A stretch of DNA of 64,000 nucleotides from JACKIC01 sp964543795 (GCA_964543795.1 CAZIZN010000005.1:62001-126000); one strand, 5' to 3'. Shown: positions 54,446 to 63,331, counted from the stretch's first letter. A program made the numbers and translations. The notes: generated by a model not told the origin, from the sequence alone.

Positions 54446-54503
54446 AGGATAGCGACCCGCCGGGCAACGGAGCCACAGCCCGGTTCGATGGTTCGGATAG
54501 GGT
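54446..54503. promoter_or_regulatory. Divergent leaderless promoter pair
   Basis: Minus strand: TATCCT (54446-54451), six bases, GTG 54439. Plus strand: TAGGGT (54498-54503), ten bases, GTG 54514. The two -10 hexamers face away from each other inside a 74-base gap. Neither start has a Shine-Dalgarno. Confidence 0.4.
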
Positions 54504-54513
54504 TTCGGGCCGC

Positions 54514-54930
54514 GTGTCCCTGCCGCCACCGAGCCATCCCGTGATCCTCTACGACGGCGCCTGTGGGTTCTGCCGCCGGTGGGTGCACCGGCTGCTGGAG
54601 AGGGATCGCCGGGGCGTGCTGCGTTTCGCGGCGCTGCAGTCGGCGGCGGCGACGGCGGCGCTGTCGCGGGCCGGTGGGGCGCCCACGCCCCTGCCGGACA
54701 GCGTCGTCCTGATCGATCCGGCCGGAGTGCACGTTCGTTCGGCCGCCGTGCTGCGCATCCTGCGCCACCTCGGCGCCCCGTGGTCCTGGCTCGCCGTCCC
54801 CCTCGCCCTGGTGCCCCGGCCGCTGCGGGACCGCGTCTACGACCTCGTGGCCCGCCACCGCGCCCGCGCCGGCGGGTCCTGCCCCACCCCGACCCCGGCC
54901 CAGCGCCAGCGCTTCCTCGACGCAGAATAG
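54514..54930 (+). CDS. DCC-family thiol-disulfide oxidoreductase-like protein
   Basis: 138 residues, GTG start, full length for DUF393/DCC. VILYDGACGFCRRWVHRLLERD holds the D-G-x-C-x-x-C motif, followed by LRFAALQS, SVVLID and the helical RSAAVLRILRHLGAPWSWLAVPLALVPRPLRDRVYDLVARHR block. The fold is thioredoxin-like; electron partner unknown. A copy of the dispersed repeat follows its stop. Confidence 0.86.
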   Translation: MSLPPPSHPVILYDGACGFCRRWVHRLLERDRRGVLRFAALQSAAATAALSRAGGAPTPLPDSVVLIDPAGVHVRSAAVLRILRHLGAPWSWLAVPLALVPRPLRDRVYDLVARHRARAGGSCPTPTPAQRQRFLDAE

Positions 54931-54960
54931 TTGCGTACCGAACCAGGTTCGTTCCACCAC
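54930..54960. repeat. Single copy of the dispersed CGAACC-N-GGTTCG element
   Basis: Starts at the last base of the DCC stop codon with GTTGC, identical to the 13656 copy for 31 bases, including the dyad CGAACCAGGTTCG. It fills much of the 81-base gap between two convergent genes. Confidence 0.8.
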
Positions 54961-55011
54961 GATTCGTCGCCGCCCTCGTCGCGCCGGCCCTCGCGCCCGG
55001 CCGCCCTTGCG

Positions 55012-56088
55012 TCAGCCGTCCCGCACCGCCTCGAGCCAACCGGTACCGAAGCGGGCATCGGGTTCGAGGTAGTGTCCCTCGCTCCATTCGTTGAGCGAAG
55101 CGATCAGCACCAGCGGCTCGTCGACCCCCGCGGGCGAACGGAACGTGCGCGCGCGACGCAGTGCTTCGGCGAAGTGCTCGGGGTGCTCGCCCGTGACCAC
55201 TGGCCACCACGGATACTTGTCGGGTCGCGCGTCGCCGAAGTCCTGGCCGCGCGGCGAGGCGTCCCAGCCGGTCGCGACCGCCGGCATGTAGGGCAGGCCC
55301 GATCGCTCGGCGAACTGCGTCCACTGGCCGGCGCGCCGCGCCGCACAGTCGCGGTAGTCCTGTTCGAACGGTCCCTTCCAGTCCGGCAGCAGCACGTAGT
55401 GCGTCACGCTGTCGAAGCCGACCGCGCGCACCAGCGGCAGCGTCGCCTCGTTCGGTTCGATCGCGGCGAGGTGCAGGTCGCGGTGGCCGTGGTCCAGAAG
55501 CCAGCGTCGCGCCGCGGCGATCGCCGCCGCCGCACCCGCGACACCCAACTCGCGCACGAAGAAAGTCGAGTCGAAGATCGACAGGTAGCTGCGGCCGTCG
55601 ACGGTGACGTAGTTGGGGCGCGCGAAGTAGTTCGCCGCGAGCATCGCCACGAGCGCCACGAAGTCGTCGACGTCGCTGGGCACGAGCCGCGCCGGATCGA
55701 TCACGGGCAGGTCGGCGCGCCGCACGGGCAGCACCCGGCGCGGCATGCGGTTGGCCCACATGCACGCGAACGGCATCGACGTCCCTTGCGCCGAGCCGAG
55801 GAACCCGCGGTCGAGGCCGGCCTCGAACACCCGCTTGCCGCGGCACCAGAACACCCCGAACACCAGCGCGTCGACGCCGTGGTCCCGTGCGAGCGCGACG
55901 CGGCGGCCCAGCGCGATCGGATCGCGGTCGTCGTACTCGCCGAGGGCCGGCACCTTCGGCTGGCGGTGGCCCGGGAAACGCGGGCGGCAGGCGCGGACCA
56001 GTTCCCACTCGGTGAACCCGGGGTGGAAGGCGGCGTCCCGCTCGGGGATCGGATGCCAGCCGGTGTAGACGTAGGCGGCGGTGCGCAT
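55012..56088 (-). CDS. GH99-like (WbsX-type) glycan enzyme
   Basis: 358 residues. AAYVYTGWHPIPERDAAFHPGFTEWELVRACRPRFPGHRQPKVP and LGEYDDRDPIALGRRVALARDHGVDALVFGVFWCRGKRVFE are the opening of the glycosyltransferase-WbsX/GH99-like family. NEWSEGHYLEPDARFGTGWLEAV is its end motif, with the catalytic acid in NEWSEG. These proteins process or build polysaccharides in O-antigen clusters. It lies alone here; no signal peptide, so cytosolic. Confidence 0.83.
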   Translation of the reverse strand: MRTAAYVYTGWHPIPERDAAFHPGFTEWELVRACRPRFPGHRQPKVPALGEYDDRDPIALGRRVALARDHGVDALVFGVFWCRGKRVFEAGLDRGFLGSAQGTSMPFACMWANRMPRRVLPVRRADLPVIDPARLVPSDVDDFVALVAMLAANYFARPNYVTVDGRSYLSIFDSTFFVRELGVAGAAAAIAAARRWLLDHGHRDLHLAAIEPNEATLPLVRAVGFDSVTHYVLLPDWKGPFEQDYRDCAARRAGQWTQFAERSGLPYMPAVATGWDASPRGQDFGDARPDKYPWWPVVTGEHPEHFAEALRRARTFRSPAGVDEPLVLIASLNEWSEGHYLEPDARFGTGWLEAVRDG

Positions 56089-56188
56089 GCGGCGGCCGGC
56101 ATGGTGCTGCCACGGGCCGTTCCGGTCCACGCCCGGATCCCCGGCAAGCCGCTGTCCCGGGCGCTCGGTGACGCGACAATGGCCGCCC

Positions 56189-56722
56189 GTGGAATCCCGC
56201 GACCTGTTCGAGATCCTAGTGCGCGAGCACATCGACTCGGTGCGGGCGTTCCTGCTCTCGACGTTGCGCGACGGGGTCGCGGCCGAGGACCTGCTGCAGG
56301 AGACCTTCCTCGTCGCCTGGCGCATCCTCGACCGCTACGACCGCAAGCTGCCGTTCGGGCCCTGGGTGCGTGGCATCGCCGCCAAGCTGGTCCTGAACCA
56401 CCGCCGCAAGCTCGGCCGCAGTCGCGTGCACTACTGCGAGGAGGACGTGCTGATGCACATCGACGAGTCGTTCCGCGAGTTCTCGCGGCTCGAGGGCGAC
56501 ACGTTCGACGAGAAGCTCGATGCCCTGCGCGGCTGTCTCGGACGGCTCAGCGGTCCGCAGCTCGAGTCGATCAAGCTGCACTACGAGCACGGCCTGCACT
56601 GCAAGGAGATCGCGGCTCGGCTCGGCATCGGTTTCGAAGCCGTCAAGAAGCACCTGCAGCGCGGCCGCGCGCAGCTGCATCGCTGTCTGGAGACCAAACT
56701 CGCCCAAGGGGGAGCAGCGTGA
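56189..56722 (+). CDS. ECF-type RNA polymerase sigma factor
   Basis: 177 residues, GTG start at 56189, with GACAAT eight bases before it. Region 2: VREHIDSVRAFLLSTLRDGVAAEDLLQETFLVAWRILDRYD, where DLLQETFLVAWR is the core-binding/-10 helix. Region 4: LRGCLGRLSGPQLESIKLHYEHGLHCKEIAARLGIGFEAVKKHLQRGRAQLHRCL, with an intact helix-turn-helix. It is translationally coupled to the next gene by a GTGA overlap, as sigma/anti-sigma pairs often are. Confidence 0.91.
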   Translation: MESRDLFEILVREHIDSVRAFLLSTLRDGVAAEDLLQETFLVAWRILDRYDRKLPFGPWVRGIAAKLVLNHRRKLGRSRVHYCEEDVLMHIDESFREFSRLEGDTFDEKLDALRGCLGRLSGPQLESIKLHYEHGLHCKEIAARLGIGFEAVKKHLQRGRAQLHRCLETKLAQGGAA

Positions 56723-57705
56723 AGCCCGACGACGACGGCCCGGACGGGCACATCCCGGGGCAGCACGTGCCCGGAGAGCTGGTTCCCGACGCGTGGCGCG
56801 ACGCCGACGACACCCTCGCCGAGCTCGGTGTCGAGCGGGTGCCTGCCGGCAGCGAGCGTTGGCTCGCCCAGCAGCGCTTCGTTCACGGGCTGCTGCGCGC
56901 GCTGCACACCGCCGACGCTTCGGCGCGCGAGACGCGCATCCAGAACCTGTTCGAGAGCCTCGACGGCGAGAGCGTCCGGTCGGCGCGCGAGCCCGGCCGC
57001 GCACGCGCGCGTCACTGGGCCCTCGTGGCCGCGGCCGCCCTGCTGCTGACGGCACTCGGCGTCTTCGCGGTGTTGCCCGAGCGCCTGCCGACCGCGGACG
57101 CCGCGGTCGCGCGGGCCGTCGCGCACCTCGGTCGCGACGCCGACCTGCGCTACCGCCTGACCATGCGCGGCACCGACGCCGAGGGCCGCCAGCGCGTGCG
57201 GCAGGACTTCGACGTGGTCGTGCGTCCCGGCGGGCGGTTCCTGGTCGACGGCAAGCTCACGTTCGGCACGGTCTCGCTCGGCGAGTTCCGCATCGGCTCC
57301 GACGGTGAGGAGCTGTGGGCGATGGCCGTGAACGGTCCGCTGCGGCGCGCGGTCCCGCTGGCCGAGCGCGAGCGCCTGCTGGCCGGCATGGGCGAAGTGT
57401 TCGACCTCGGCTACCTCGACGTGCAGCAGCTCGTGCGGCGCCTGCCCGACGACTTCGAACTGCGGGCCACGGGGCGCCAGACCGACGCGTCCGGCCGGTC
57501 CCTCGTGCGGGTCGAGGCGACCCGGCCGAGGCGGGGCGGCCAGCCGGTGCTGCGCTCTGCCTGGCTGCTCTGCGACGAGGCCTCGGGCATGGTCACGCAG
57601 CTGTTCGTCGAGTCGGAGTTCGGCCGCGGCGCCCGCCGCGAACTCGCGTTCGAACTGGTCGGCGAAGCGCCGGCCGGCAGCGTCGACTACCGCAAGCCCT
57701 GGTGA
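56719..57705 (+). CDS. Probable anti-sigma factor with RseB/LolA-like periplasmic domain
   Basis: 328 residues, GTG start. The N-terminal 105 residues are cytosolic and mostly helical (LFESLDGESVRSAREP); they contain no zinc HxxxCxxC. One helix, WALVAAAALLLTALGVFAVL, at about 105-124. The periplasmic part (YRLTMRGTDAEGRQRVRQDFDVVVRPGGRFLVDGKLTFG, FRIGSDGEELWAMAVNG) resembles the LolA/RseB lipoprotein-sorting fold. This suggests an envelope-stress sensor acting on the preceding sigma factor. That role is inferred from position, coupling and topology. Confidence 0.75.
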   Translation: MKPDDDGPDGHIPGQHVPGELVPDAWRDADDTLAELGVERVPAGSERWLAQQRFVHGLLRALHTADASARETRIQNLFESLDGESVRSAREPGRARARHWALVAAAALLLTALGVFAVLPERLPTADAAVARAVAHLGRDADLRYRLTMRGTDAEGRQRVRQDFDVVVRPGGRFLVDGKLTFGTVSLGEFRIGSDGEELWAMAVNGPLRRAVPLAERERLLAGMGEVFDLGYLDVQQLVRRLPDDFELRATGRQTDASGRSLVRVEATRPRRGGQPVLRSAWLLCDEASGMVTQLFVESEFGRGARRELAFELVGEAPAGSVDYRKPW

Positions 57706-57722
57706 CGGCGCGGGCGGCCGCC

Positions 57723-57728
57723 TAGAGT
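57723..57728 (+). promoter_or_regulatory. TAGAGT -10 element for the 1191-residue protein gene
   Basis: CTAGAGTCC 15 bases before ATG 57744; no Shine-Dalgarno. It means the large gene can be transcribed independently of the sigma/anti-sigma pair 38 bases upstream. Confidence 0.45.
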
Positions 57729-57743
57729 CCGCGGCCAGCGCCG

Positions 57744-60700
57744 ATGACCGCGACCGATGCGACGAGCCTGTCGCGCCTGCGGGCCTTGTTGCAGGACGCC
57801 GCGGCCGCGCCCGCCGATCTGGTGCGCGCGCTGGCGGCGGCGCGCACGGAGGCCGCGGGCCGGGCGGCCGTGGCCGCCGAACTGCTCGCGCGCGAACTGC
57901 AATGGCTCGAACGCCAGGTCCCGACCCTGGCGACCACCGCGCTCGACCAGCGGCTGCAGCAGGCGCGCGGCGACTGGCTCGCGTGGCGGCTGCGCGGCCT
58001 GCGCGCCGAACCCGCCGGCGACCCGGCCGCGCTCTTCGACCTCGCGGAGATCGGCGGACTCGCACTCGCCGCGGGCGACGCGGCGCTCGCGGCCGAGTGC
58101 GACGCGGCGATCGCCGAGCGTGCCGCGGCGGCGGCCGCCAGCGACCGGCTGCGGCAGGAGGCCACCGAACGGGTAGCGGCGCTCGCGGCGATCGCCGAGG
58201 AGGTGCCGCTCGCCCGACACGTGGCACTGCTGCGCAGCACGAGCCGGACGATGGACCGGCTCGCGGCGCTGCCCGAGGGGCGGCACTGCGGTCGCCTCGC
58301 GCGCCGCCTGGCGCGTCTCGCCGACGACCGCGAACTCGCCCTGCGCCTGGAGCGGCGGCTCGGCGCGCGCGGCGTCGCCGCCCTCGAGACGACGAACTTC
58401 GTGCTGCTGGTGGTCGTGCTCGTCTCGCTGGTCGTCGAGTCGGTCGCCGATCTCTCGCCGGGACAGCTGTACGTGCTGCACGCGATCGACGCGGCGGCGT
58501 GCGTGTTCTTCGTGCTCGACTTCCTGTTCGAGTTCGCGCTGCATCCGTCCCGCGGTTCGTGGTTCCTGCGCAACGCCGCGACCGACCTCCTGCCGGCGAT
58601 CCCCGCCGTGCTCTGGCTGCTGCCGTCGGCCGTCCTGCCGCCGGTGGCCGGGGAAGCGGCGGTGCTGCGGTGGGTGCGGGTCCTGCGCGTCACCTGGGCC
58701 GCGCGCTACGTGCAGGCGATGCGCCCGCTGCTGCGTTCGCTGCGCCTGCTCGTGTTCCTCGTGCGCGGCATGGACGGCCTCGCCGCTCGCTTCGCGCGCC
58801 TGCTCAACCGCGACTTCGTGTTCGTCCCCGCCGCCGGGCACATCGCGCGGCCCGTCGCGGAGGACGCGCGCCGCGATCTGCTCTTCGCGGCGCTCGAGCG
58901 CGAACACGACCTCGTCGCGCTCCTGCCCGGTTCCGAGGCGGCGGCCGTTCTCGTGGAACGCATCGACACGGCGCGTGCCGCGCTCGCGCACGTGTCGCCG
59001 TCGCACGGCGCGCGCGTCGGCGAACATGCCGCCGGCGACGTGCCGATCGACTCGGCGATCGAACTGCTCTGGACGCTGCGGCCGCAGGACCTGCACCGCT
59101 GGCTGCGCCCGGCCGACGTCGGCGCCCTCGATCGCGTCGTGCGGGTGCTGTCGTCGCCGCCGGTGCGCTGGTTGCCGATCGTGCGCCGTTTCGCGGTGCG
59201 CGATCTCGCGGGGGGAGCCGAAGACCGCATCGTCGGGCTCGCCCGTCGCATCGCCGAGTGGCTCGAAGCCTGGCACTCGCGGCTCCTGTTCTACGCCGAC
59301 CTGCACGGCATCGTCACCGGTCCGCAGATCCTCGATCGCATCGCCACGGCGCTCGTCAAGGCGACGCAGCGACCGACGGTCCGGCTGCTGCTGATCGGCG
59401 GCATCCTGGCGCTGCTGGACAAGGAGCGGTTCTCCGAGCCGGTGCTGATCCTCGGCGCGATCTGTCTGCTGCTGCTCTCGCTCGGGCTCTGGCTCAAGCG
59501 CATCGCCGGCGAGGCTTCGGAGACCTACCGCCTGACGAGCGAAGCGCACTTCCTCTCGCAGCTCGAACTCGTCAAACGCCGCTACGAGGACGTGGACCTG
59601 CCGTTCCTCGCCAGGCGCGTCTTCGGCCCGGACCCCGTGGCCGCGGCCGCGCTCGCCGCGCAGCTCGTCGGCGCGCGGGCCGGCGTGCCGGAGCGGCGCG
59701 AAGGCATGCCCGCCGAGGTCTGCCTCGACGCGAACCGGGTCGCGCTGCTCTACCTGCACTTCCTCGACGGCGCGCCTCTGCATCAGAGCGACGTCAAGAC
59801 GACCGAACAGCTGCTGGCCAACCAGTCGCTCGACAACCTGCGCACCGAACTGCTCGGACACGGCCGCCGCGAGCGCAAGGCGCTGCGCAAGCTGCGCCTC
59901 GACGACGGCACGATCTTCCGCGGTCCGTTCCTGTGGTTCAGCTTCATCACCGAGAGCATCGCCGTCGAGACCGCCAAACGCGTCGCCGGCTACAACCGTT
60001 GCTGCCTGACCCTCTCGCAATGGCGCGTCGCCGGCGAAGCGGAGCGCGAACGCATGCGACAGTGGTTGCGCTGGCGTCGCGATCCGCGCGGCGGCCGCAC
60101 GCTCGGCATGCGCGGCGCCCACTGGCTGCAGCAGCCCTGCGCCACCACGGAGTTCACGGCGCTCGACTTCGTGGGCGCCGATCCCGAGCGCGATCGGCAC
60201 CTCGCGGCGACGTTCGGCGACGAAGTGCTGGAGGTGCTGCGCTCGGACCGGCGCACGATGATCCGGGAGATCTTCGGCACCCGGCCCGTGCACCATCTGC
60301 CCAAACCGGACCGCAGCTTCAACCCGCTGCGGTTCTACACCGGCAAGCTGTCGCGCGGTCGCGTGCTGTTCGCGCCGCTGCTGCTGGCGCTGCGGTTCTG
60401 CCGATCGCTCGGCTGGCTGGTCTCGCGCGTGCGGCAGATCGTGCGCGAGGTGTTCGATCCCGAACTGGCGATGCAGCGCCGCGAACTCGGCACCGCGCCG
60501 TTCGCGGTCGCGCTGCGCAAGATCCACCGCATGAAGGCGCCCGGCCTGCTCGAAGCCACGCGACTGCGTCTGCTGGTCGATCCCGCCTACGCGGGTGCTC
60601 CCGAGGGCTGGTCGGCGCCGGCGCCGCTCGTGTCACCGGTGCCGGTGGACGGCGACATCGAGTTCCTGCAGCTGCGCGAGCGCGAGGCGGCGCAGCTGCG

Positions 60701-61319
60701 CGCCTGCGCCGCCGAGGTCCGCCAGCACGTGGCGGCGCTGCACGCGGCCTTGTCCTGGCTGCCCGACCTCGGCGCCGCCGACGGCGAACCGGCGCGCCGC
60801 AGCGCCGGCGAACTCGCCGTCACGTGCGCGTGGATCGCCGACAAGGACCGCGTGCGCACCCTGCTGTTCGCCGAGCGCTGGCGCTGCGAACACCTGCCGC
60901 GCCTGCTCGAGGAGGGGCTGCGCGGCAGTCTGCTGGGCGATCTCGGGCGGTGGTGCGCGGGGTTGGTGCGCGTGCATCCGGTCGATCGCTGGCTCTCGCG
61001 GCACGGCCGCGGGCTGCCGCGGCGAGCCCGCCGGCACCTGTTGCGCGCCTGGGCCGCCGATTGGGCAGGCGCCCGCACGGTCCTGCGCGCCTGGCTCGAA
61101 CTGCCCGAGGGGGCGTCGCCGGCGGAGACCGCGATCGGCGCCCTGCGCACGGCCTACCGGCGGGGCGAGGGCCTGCGCCGCGACGTGCTGACGCTGCGCG
61201 CGGTGCAGTCGATGGCGGTTCTCGACGTGCGCAACTACCGCGATCTCGTGTTCCAGCTCGGCGGCTACGGCGACGACGGCGAGGACCCCCGCCTCGGCTC
61301 GGCGCTGCCGCAGGCTTGA
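57744..61319 (+). CDS. Large membrane protein with voltage-sensor-like four-helix domain
   Basis: 1191 residues. Residues 1-215 are Ala/Arg/Leu-rich helices. Then four helices: S1 about 218-234, S2 about 244-267 (Asp259), S3 about 276-296 (Asp281), and a basic S4 about 308-343 with R309, R312, R315, R321, R327, R331 and R334. The R-x-x-R-x-x-R register is that of ion-channel voltage sensors, but no pore-loop selectivity motif follows. A second helix pair lies at about 545-590 (TVRLLLIGGILALLD, VLILGAICLLLLSLGLWL). A 600-residue cytosolic region with conserved-looking blocks follows. Channel or sensor function is inference; no close family is recognised. Confidence 0.75.
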   Translation: MTATDATSLSRLRALLQDAAAAPADLVRALAAARTEAAGRAAVAAELLARELQWLERQVPTLATTALDQRLQQARGDWLAWRLRGLRAEPAGDPAALFDLAEIGGLALAAGDAALAAECDAAIAERAAAAAASDRLRQEATERVAALAAIAEEVPLARHVALLRSTSRTMDRLAALPEGRHCGRLARRLARLADDRELALRLERRLGARGVAALETTNFVLLVVVLVSLVVESVADLSPGQLYVLHAIDAAACVFFVLDFLFEFALHPSRGSWFLRNAATDLLPAIPAVLWLLPSAVLPPVAGEAAVLRWVRVLRVTWAARYVQAMRPLLRSLRLLVFLVRGMDGLAARFARLLNRDFVFVPAAGHIARPVAEDARRDLLFAALEREHDLVALLPGSEAAAVLVERIDTARAALAHVSPSHGARVGEHAAGDVPIDSAIELLWTLRPQDLHRWLRPADVGALDRVVRVLSSPPVRWLPIVRRFAVRDLAGGAEDRIVGLARRIAEWLEAWHSRLLFYADLHGIVTGPQILDRIATALVKATQRPTVRLLLIGGILALLDKERFSEPVLILGAICLLLLSLGLWLKRIAGEASETYRLTSEAHFLSQLELVKRRYEDVDLPFLARRVFGPDPVAAAALAAQLVGARAGVPERREGMPAEVCLDANRVALLYLHFLDGAPLHQSDVKTTEQLLANQSLDNLRTELLGHGRRERKALRKLRLDDGTIFRGPFLWFSFITESIAVETAKRVAGYNRCCLTLSQWRVAGEAERERMRQWLRWRRDPRGGRTLGMRGAHWLQQPCATTEFTALDFVGADPERDRHLAATFGDEVLEVLRSDRRTMIREIFGTRPVHHLPKPDRSFNPLRFYTGKLSRGRVLFAPLLLALRFCRSLGWLVSRVRQIVREVFDPELAMQRRELGTAPFAVALRKIHRMKAPGLLEATRLRLLVDPAYAGAPEGWSAPAPLVSPVPVDGDIEFLQLREREAAQLRACAAEVRQHVAALHAALSWLPDLGAADGEPARRSAGELAVTCAWIADKDRVRTLLFAERWRCEHLPRLLEEGLRGSLLGDLGRWCAGLVRVHPVDRWLSRHGRGLPRRARRHLLRAWAADWAGARTVLRAWLELPEGASPAETAIGALRTAYRRGEGLRRDVLTLRAVQSMAVLDVRNYRDLVFQLGGYGDDGEDPRLGSALPQA

Positions 61320-61332
61320 GGCGCCATCGCCC

Positions 61333-61361
61333 TTGTGCCGCCGAGCCCCGAGTTCCATACC
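61333..61361 (+). promoter_or_regulatory. Possible yceI promoter
   Basis: TTGTGC (61333-61338), 17 bases, CATACC (61356-61361), with a leader of about 30 bases containing AAGGA before ATG 61399. The -10 match is moderate. Confidence 0.33.
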
Positions 61362-61398
61362 CGGCGCTCACTCCACCGTTTCCAGCCAAGGAACCGCC

Positions 61399-62007
61399 AT
61401 GAAGAGCCTGCTCCTCCTGCCCGCCTCCCTCGTCGCCCTCGCCTACGCGCACAACCTCTCGACCGGCGCACCGGTCACGACGGCGCCGCTCGCCGAGCAC
61501 GAGTGGGCCGTCGACGCCGGCCACAGCTCGGTCGTCTTCCGCGTCAAACACGCCAATGCCGCGTGGTTCCACGGCACCTTCGACAAGATCGAAGGCCACG
61601 TGCACCTCGACCCGAGCAAGCCCGAAGCCGGCTCGGTCGCACTCACGATCCCGGTCGACAGCGTCGACACCAACGACGGCAAGCGCGACGGACACCTCAA
61701 GGCGCCGGACTTCTTCAACAGCAAGGAGAACCCGTCGATCGCCTTCACGAGCACGAAGATCGAGAAGAAGAGCGACACGCTCTATCACGTCACCGGCAAG
61801 CTGGCGATGGCCGGCAAGGAGCAGTCGATCACGATCCCGGTCGAGAAGACCGGGGCCGGCGACTTCTACGGCCCGCGCGAAGGCTGGATGACGACGTTCA
61901 CGATCAAGCGCTCGGATTTCGGCATGACCTACGGCATCGCCAAGAACGCGCTCGGCGACGAGGTCACGCTGATGATCGCGCTCGAGACGGTCAAGCCCGC
62001 GAAGTGA
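61399..62007 (+). CDS. YceI-family periplasmic lipocalin-like protein
   Basis: 202 residues from ATG 61399 with AAGGA upstream. Signal peptide KSLLLLPASLVALAYA. The YceI barrel is complete: WAVDAGHSSVVFRVKHANAAWFHGTFDKIEGHVHLDP, IPVDSVDTNDGKRDGHLKAPDFFNSKENPSIAFTSTKI, and YHVTGKLAMAGKEQSITIPVE. It binds an isoprenoid-type lipid in structural studies of homologues. The native role may be isoprenoid-quinone handling or stress. The membrane-protein gene follows by four bases. Confidence 0.94.
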   Translation: MKSLLLLPASLVALAYAHNLSTGAPVTTAPLAEHEWAVDAGHSSVVFRVKHANAAWFHGTFDKIEGHVHLDPSKPEAGSVALTIPVDSVDTNDGKRDGHLKAPDFFNSKENPSIAFTSTKIEKKSDTLYHVTGKLAMAGKEQSITIPVEKTGAGDFYGPREGWMTTFTIKRSDFGMTYGIAKNALGDEVTLMIALETVKPAK

Positions 62008-62011
62008 TCGC

Positions 62012-62851
62012 GTGGACCCGATCCCGGTCCTGCAGGGCGTGCTGCCGCCGATCCTCCTGGCGCTGATCGCGTGCAGCATCGGCGGCGTACGCCTGTTGCC
62101 GCTCGCCGCGGCCGGCGGCGCCTTGTTCGCCTACGGGCTGCTCAAGCAGTGGCCCGCGCTGCCGCACGAGCTGTGGACGCACCCGAACGGCACGGAATGG
62201 CTGCTGTGGAGCCTCGCCGCCGCCGCGCTCGTCGCGACGCTCGAGCATCTGCGTCTCCTGCCGCCGCGGGCGGCGGCCCCGATCGCGTGCCTGGTCGCCG
62301 TCGCGGCCGTGCACTTCGTGCTGGTCAAGGTCGCGGCGTCCTGGAGCGCCTCGGACACCGCGCTGCACGTCGGCGTCGGCGCGGCCGCGGCCGCGGCCCT
62401 CGTGCTCGCGCCGCGGCGCACGCTGGCGAACGCGCGCCCCGGCATGTTCCCGCTGGTCCTCTTCTCGGTCGTGCTCTCGCTCGACGCTGCGCTCGTGACG
62501 CTCGGCAAGAGCGCCCTGCTCGGCCAGCTCTGCGGTGCCGTCGCGGCCGCGGCCGGCGCTGCCGCGGGCAGCCGGCTCTGGCGCAAGGACGTCGCGGCCG
62601 GCGCCGCCGATGCGATCTGGCTCGGGCTGGCACACGGGCTGTTCCTGCTCGCCGGGGTGCACCTCGCCTACCTGCCGTTGTTGCCCGCCGTGCTCGCGGC
62701 GAGTGCGCTGCTGCTGCCGCTCCTGCTGCCCGCAGGGCTGTGGACGACGCGACCGCGCACGGCCGCGGCGCTCACCGCGGGGCTGATGCTGGCGCCGCAA
62801 CTCGCCGCGATCGGTGTGCTGCTCGCCGCGTCGGAGTCGGGCGGCTACTGA
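62012..62851 (+). CDS. Polytopic membrane protein, unknown function
   Basis: 279 residues, GTG start four bases after the yceI stop. About eight hydrophobic segments separated by very short loops (LLPLAAAGGALFAYGLL, WLLWSLAAAALVATLEHL, MFPLVLFSVVLSLDAALV, AIWLGLAHGLFLLAGVHLAYLPLLPAVLAASALLLPLLL). Few charges; no transporter motif is recognised. Probably co-transcribed with yceI. Confidence 0.72.
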   Translation: MDPIPVLQGVLPPILLALIACSIGGVRLLPLAAAGGALFAYGLLKQWPALPHELWTHPNGTEWLLWSLAAAALVATLEHLRLLPPRAAAPIACLVAVAAVHFVLVKVAASWSASDTALHVGVGAAAAAALVLAPRRTLANARPGMFPLVLFSVVLSLDAALVTLGKSALLGQLCGAVAAAAGAAAGSRLWRKDVAAGAADAIWLGLAHGLFLLAGVHLAYLPLLPAVLAASALLLPLLLPAGLWTTRPRTAAALTAGLMLAPQLAAIGVLLAASESGGY

Positions 62852-63202
62852 TCGGTTCCATTGCGTGGTTGGCGGGGCCTTGGCGCTCCGACCGCGTCTT
62901 GGCCGATCCGCGCCCGGACGTGCCGCTCATCCGTCACTTGCGCAGGGCGCACGACACGGAATCACGGCGGGGCGCTACACGTGGCCCGACGGGACGTGCC
63001 GGGGCGTCCGGCGCTCGGCTGCGGTCTGGTCCAGAGCCGCCTGCCGCGCCGACGCGTCCGGGCACATGGGTGACACCATCCTCGAGGGGAACGGTCGTTC
63101 GCAGTCGCGACCGGCGAAGTCGTGCAGCGACACGACTTCGCGTCGAGCCGTCTGCAGATGCAGCACCCCGTGCGGCCTGCGCGGGGGCTACGATCCTCGG
63201 CC
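62852..63202. other. Non-coding stretch
   Basis: No gene supported in 350 bases. A 63-codon minus-strand frame (62975-63166) exists but has no recognisable product. It holds the perfect hairpin at 63114-63141 and the TACGAT (63189-63194) that precedes the next small ORF. Confidence 0.5.
63114..63141. terminator. Perfect 11-bp hairpin
   Basis: GCGAAGTCGTG (63114-63124), loop CAGCGA, CACGACTTCGC (63131-63141). The arms are exact complements with A-T pairs inside, a strong stem for this genome. It could end transcription from yceI and its partner, or act as an operator for the genes at 63203. Confidence 0.45.
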
Positions 63203-63331
63203 ATGCGCGTGCTGCTCGTCGCCCGTCTCGCCGCCGGCCCGTTCGTCGACGCGGTCGTCGATCCCGATTGCCGGTGCGACGCGAGGAGACGCGGCGCAGC
63301 GACGCGCCACGCCCACGGGGGCCGGCGATGA
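63203..63331 (+). CDS. Small ORF coupled to the Rieske-flavodoxin gene
   Basis: 42 codons (MRVLLVARLAAGPFVDAVV ...). TACGAT lies eight bases before the ATG, and the stop TGA overlaps the next gene's ATG (ATGA). No family is recognised; the C-terminal half is Arg/Ala-rich. It may be a leader peptide or simply an upstream ORF; expression is not shown. Confidence 0.35.
   Translation: MRVLLVARLAAGPFVDAVVDPDCRCDARRRGAATRHAHGGRR

Noticed and set aside
62975..63166. 63-codon minus-strand frame in the gap before the Rieske gene
   Set aside because: No recognisable product, no Shine-Dalgarno or -10 for it, and it contains the perfect hairpin.
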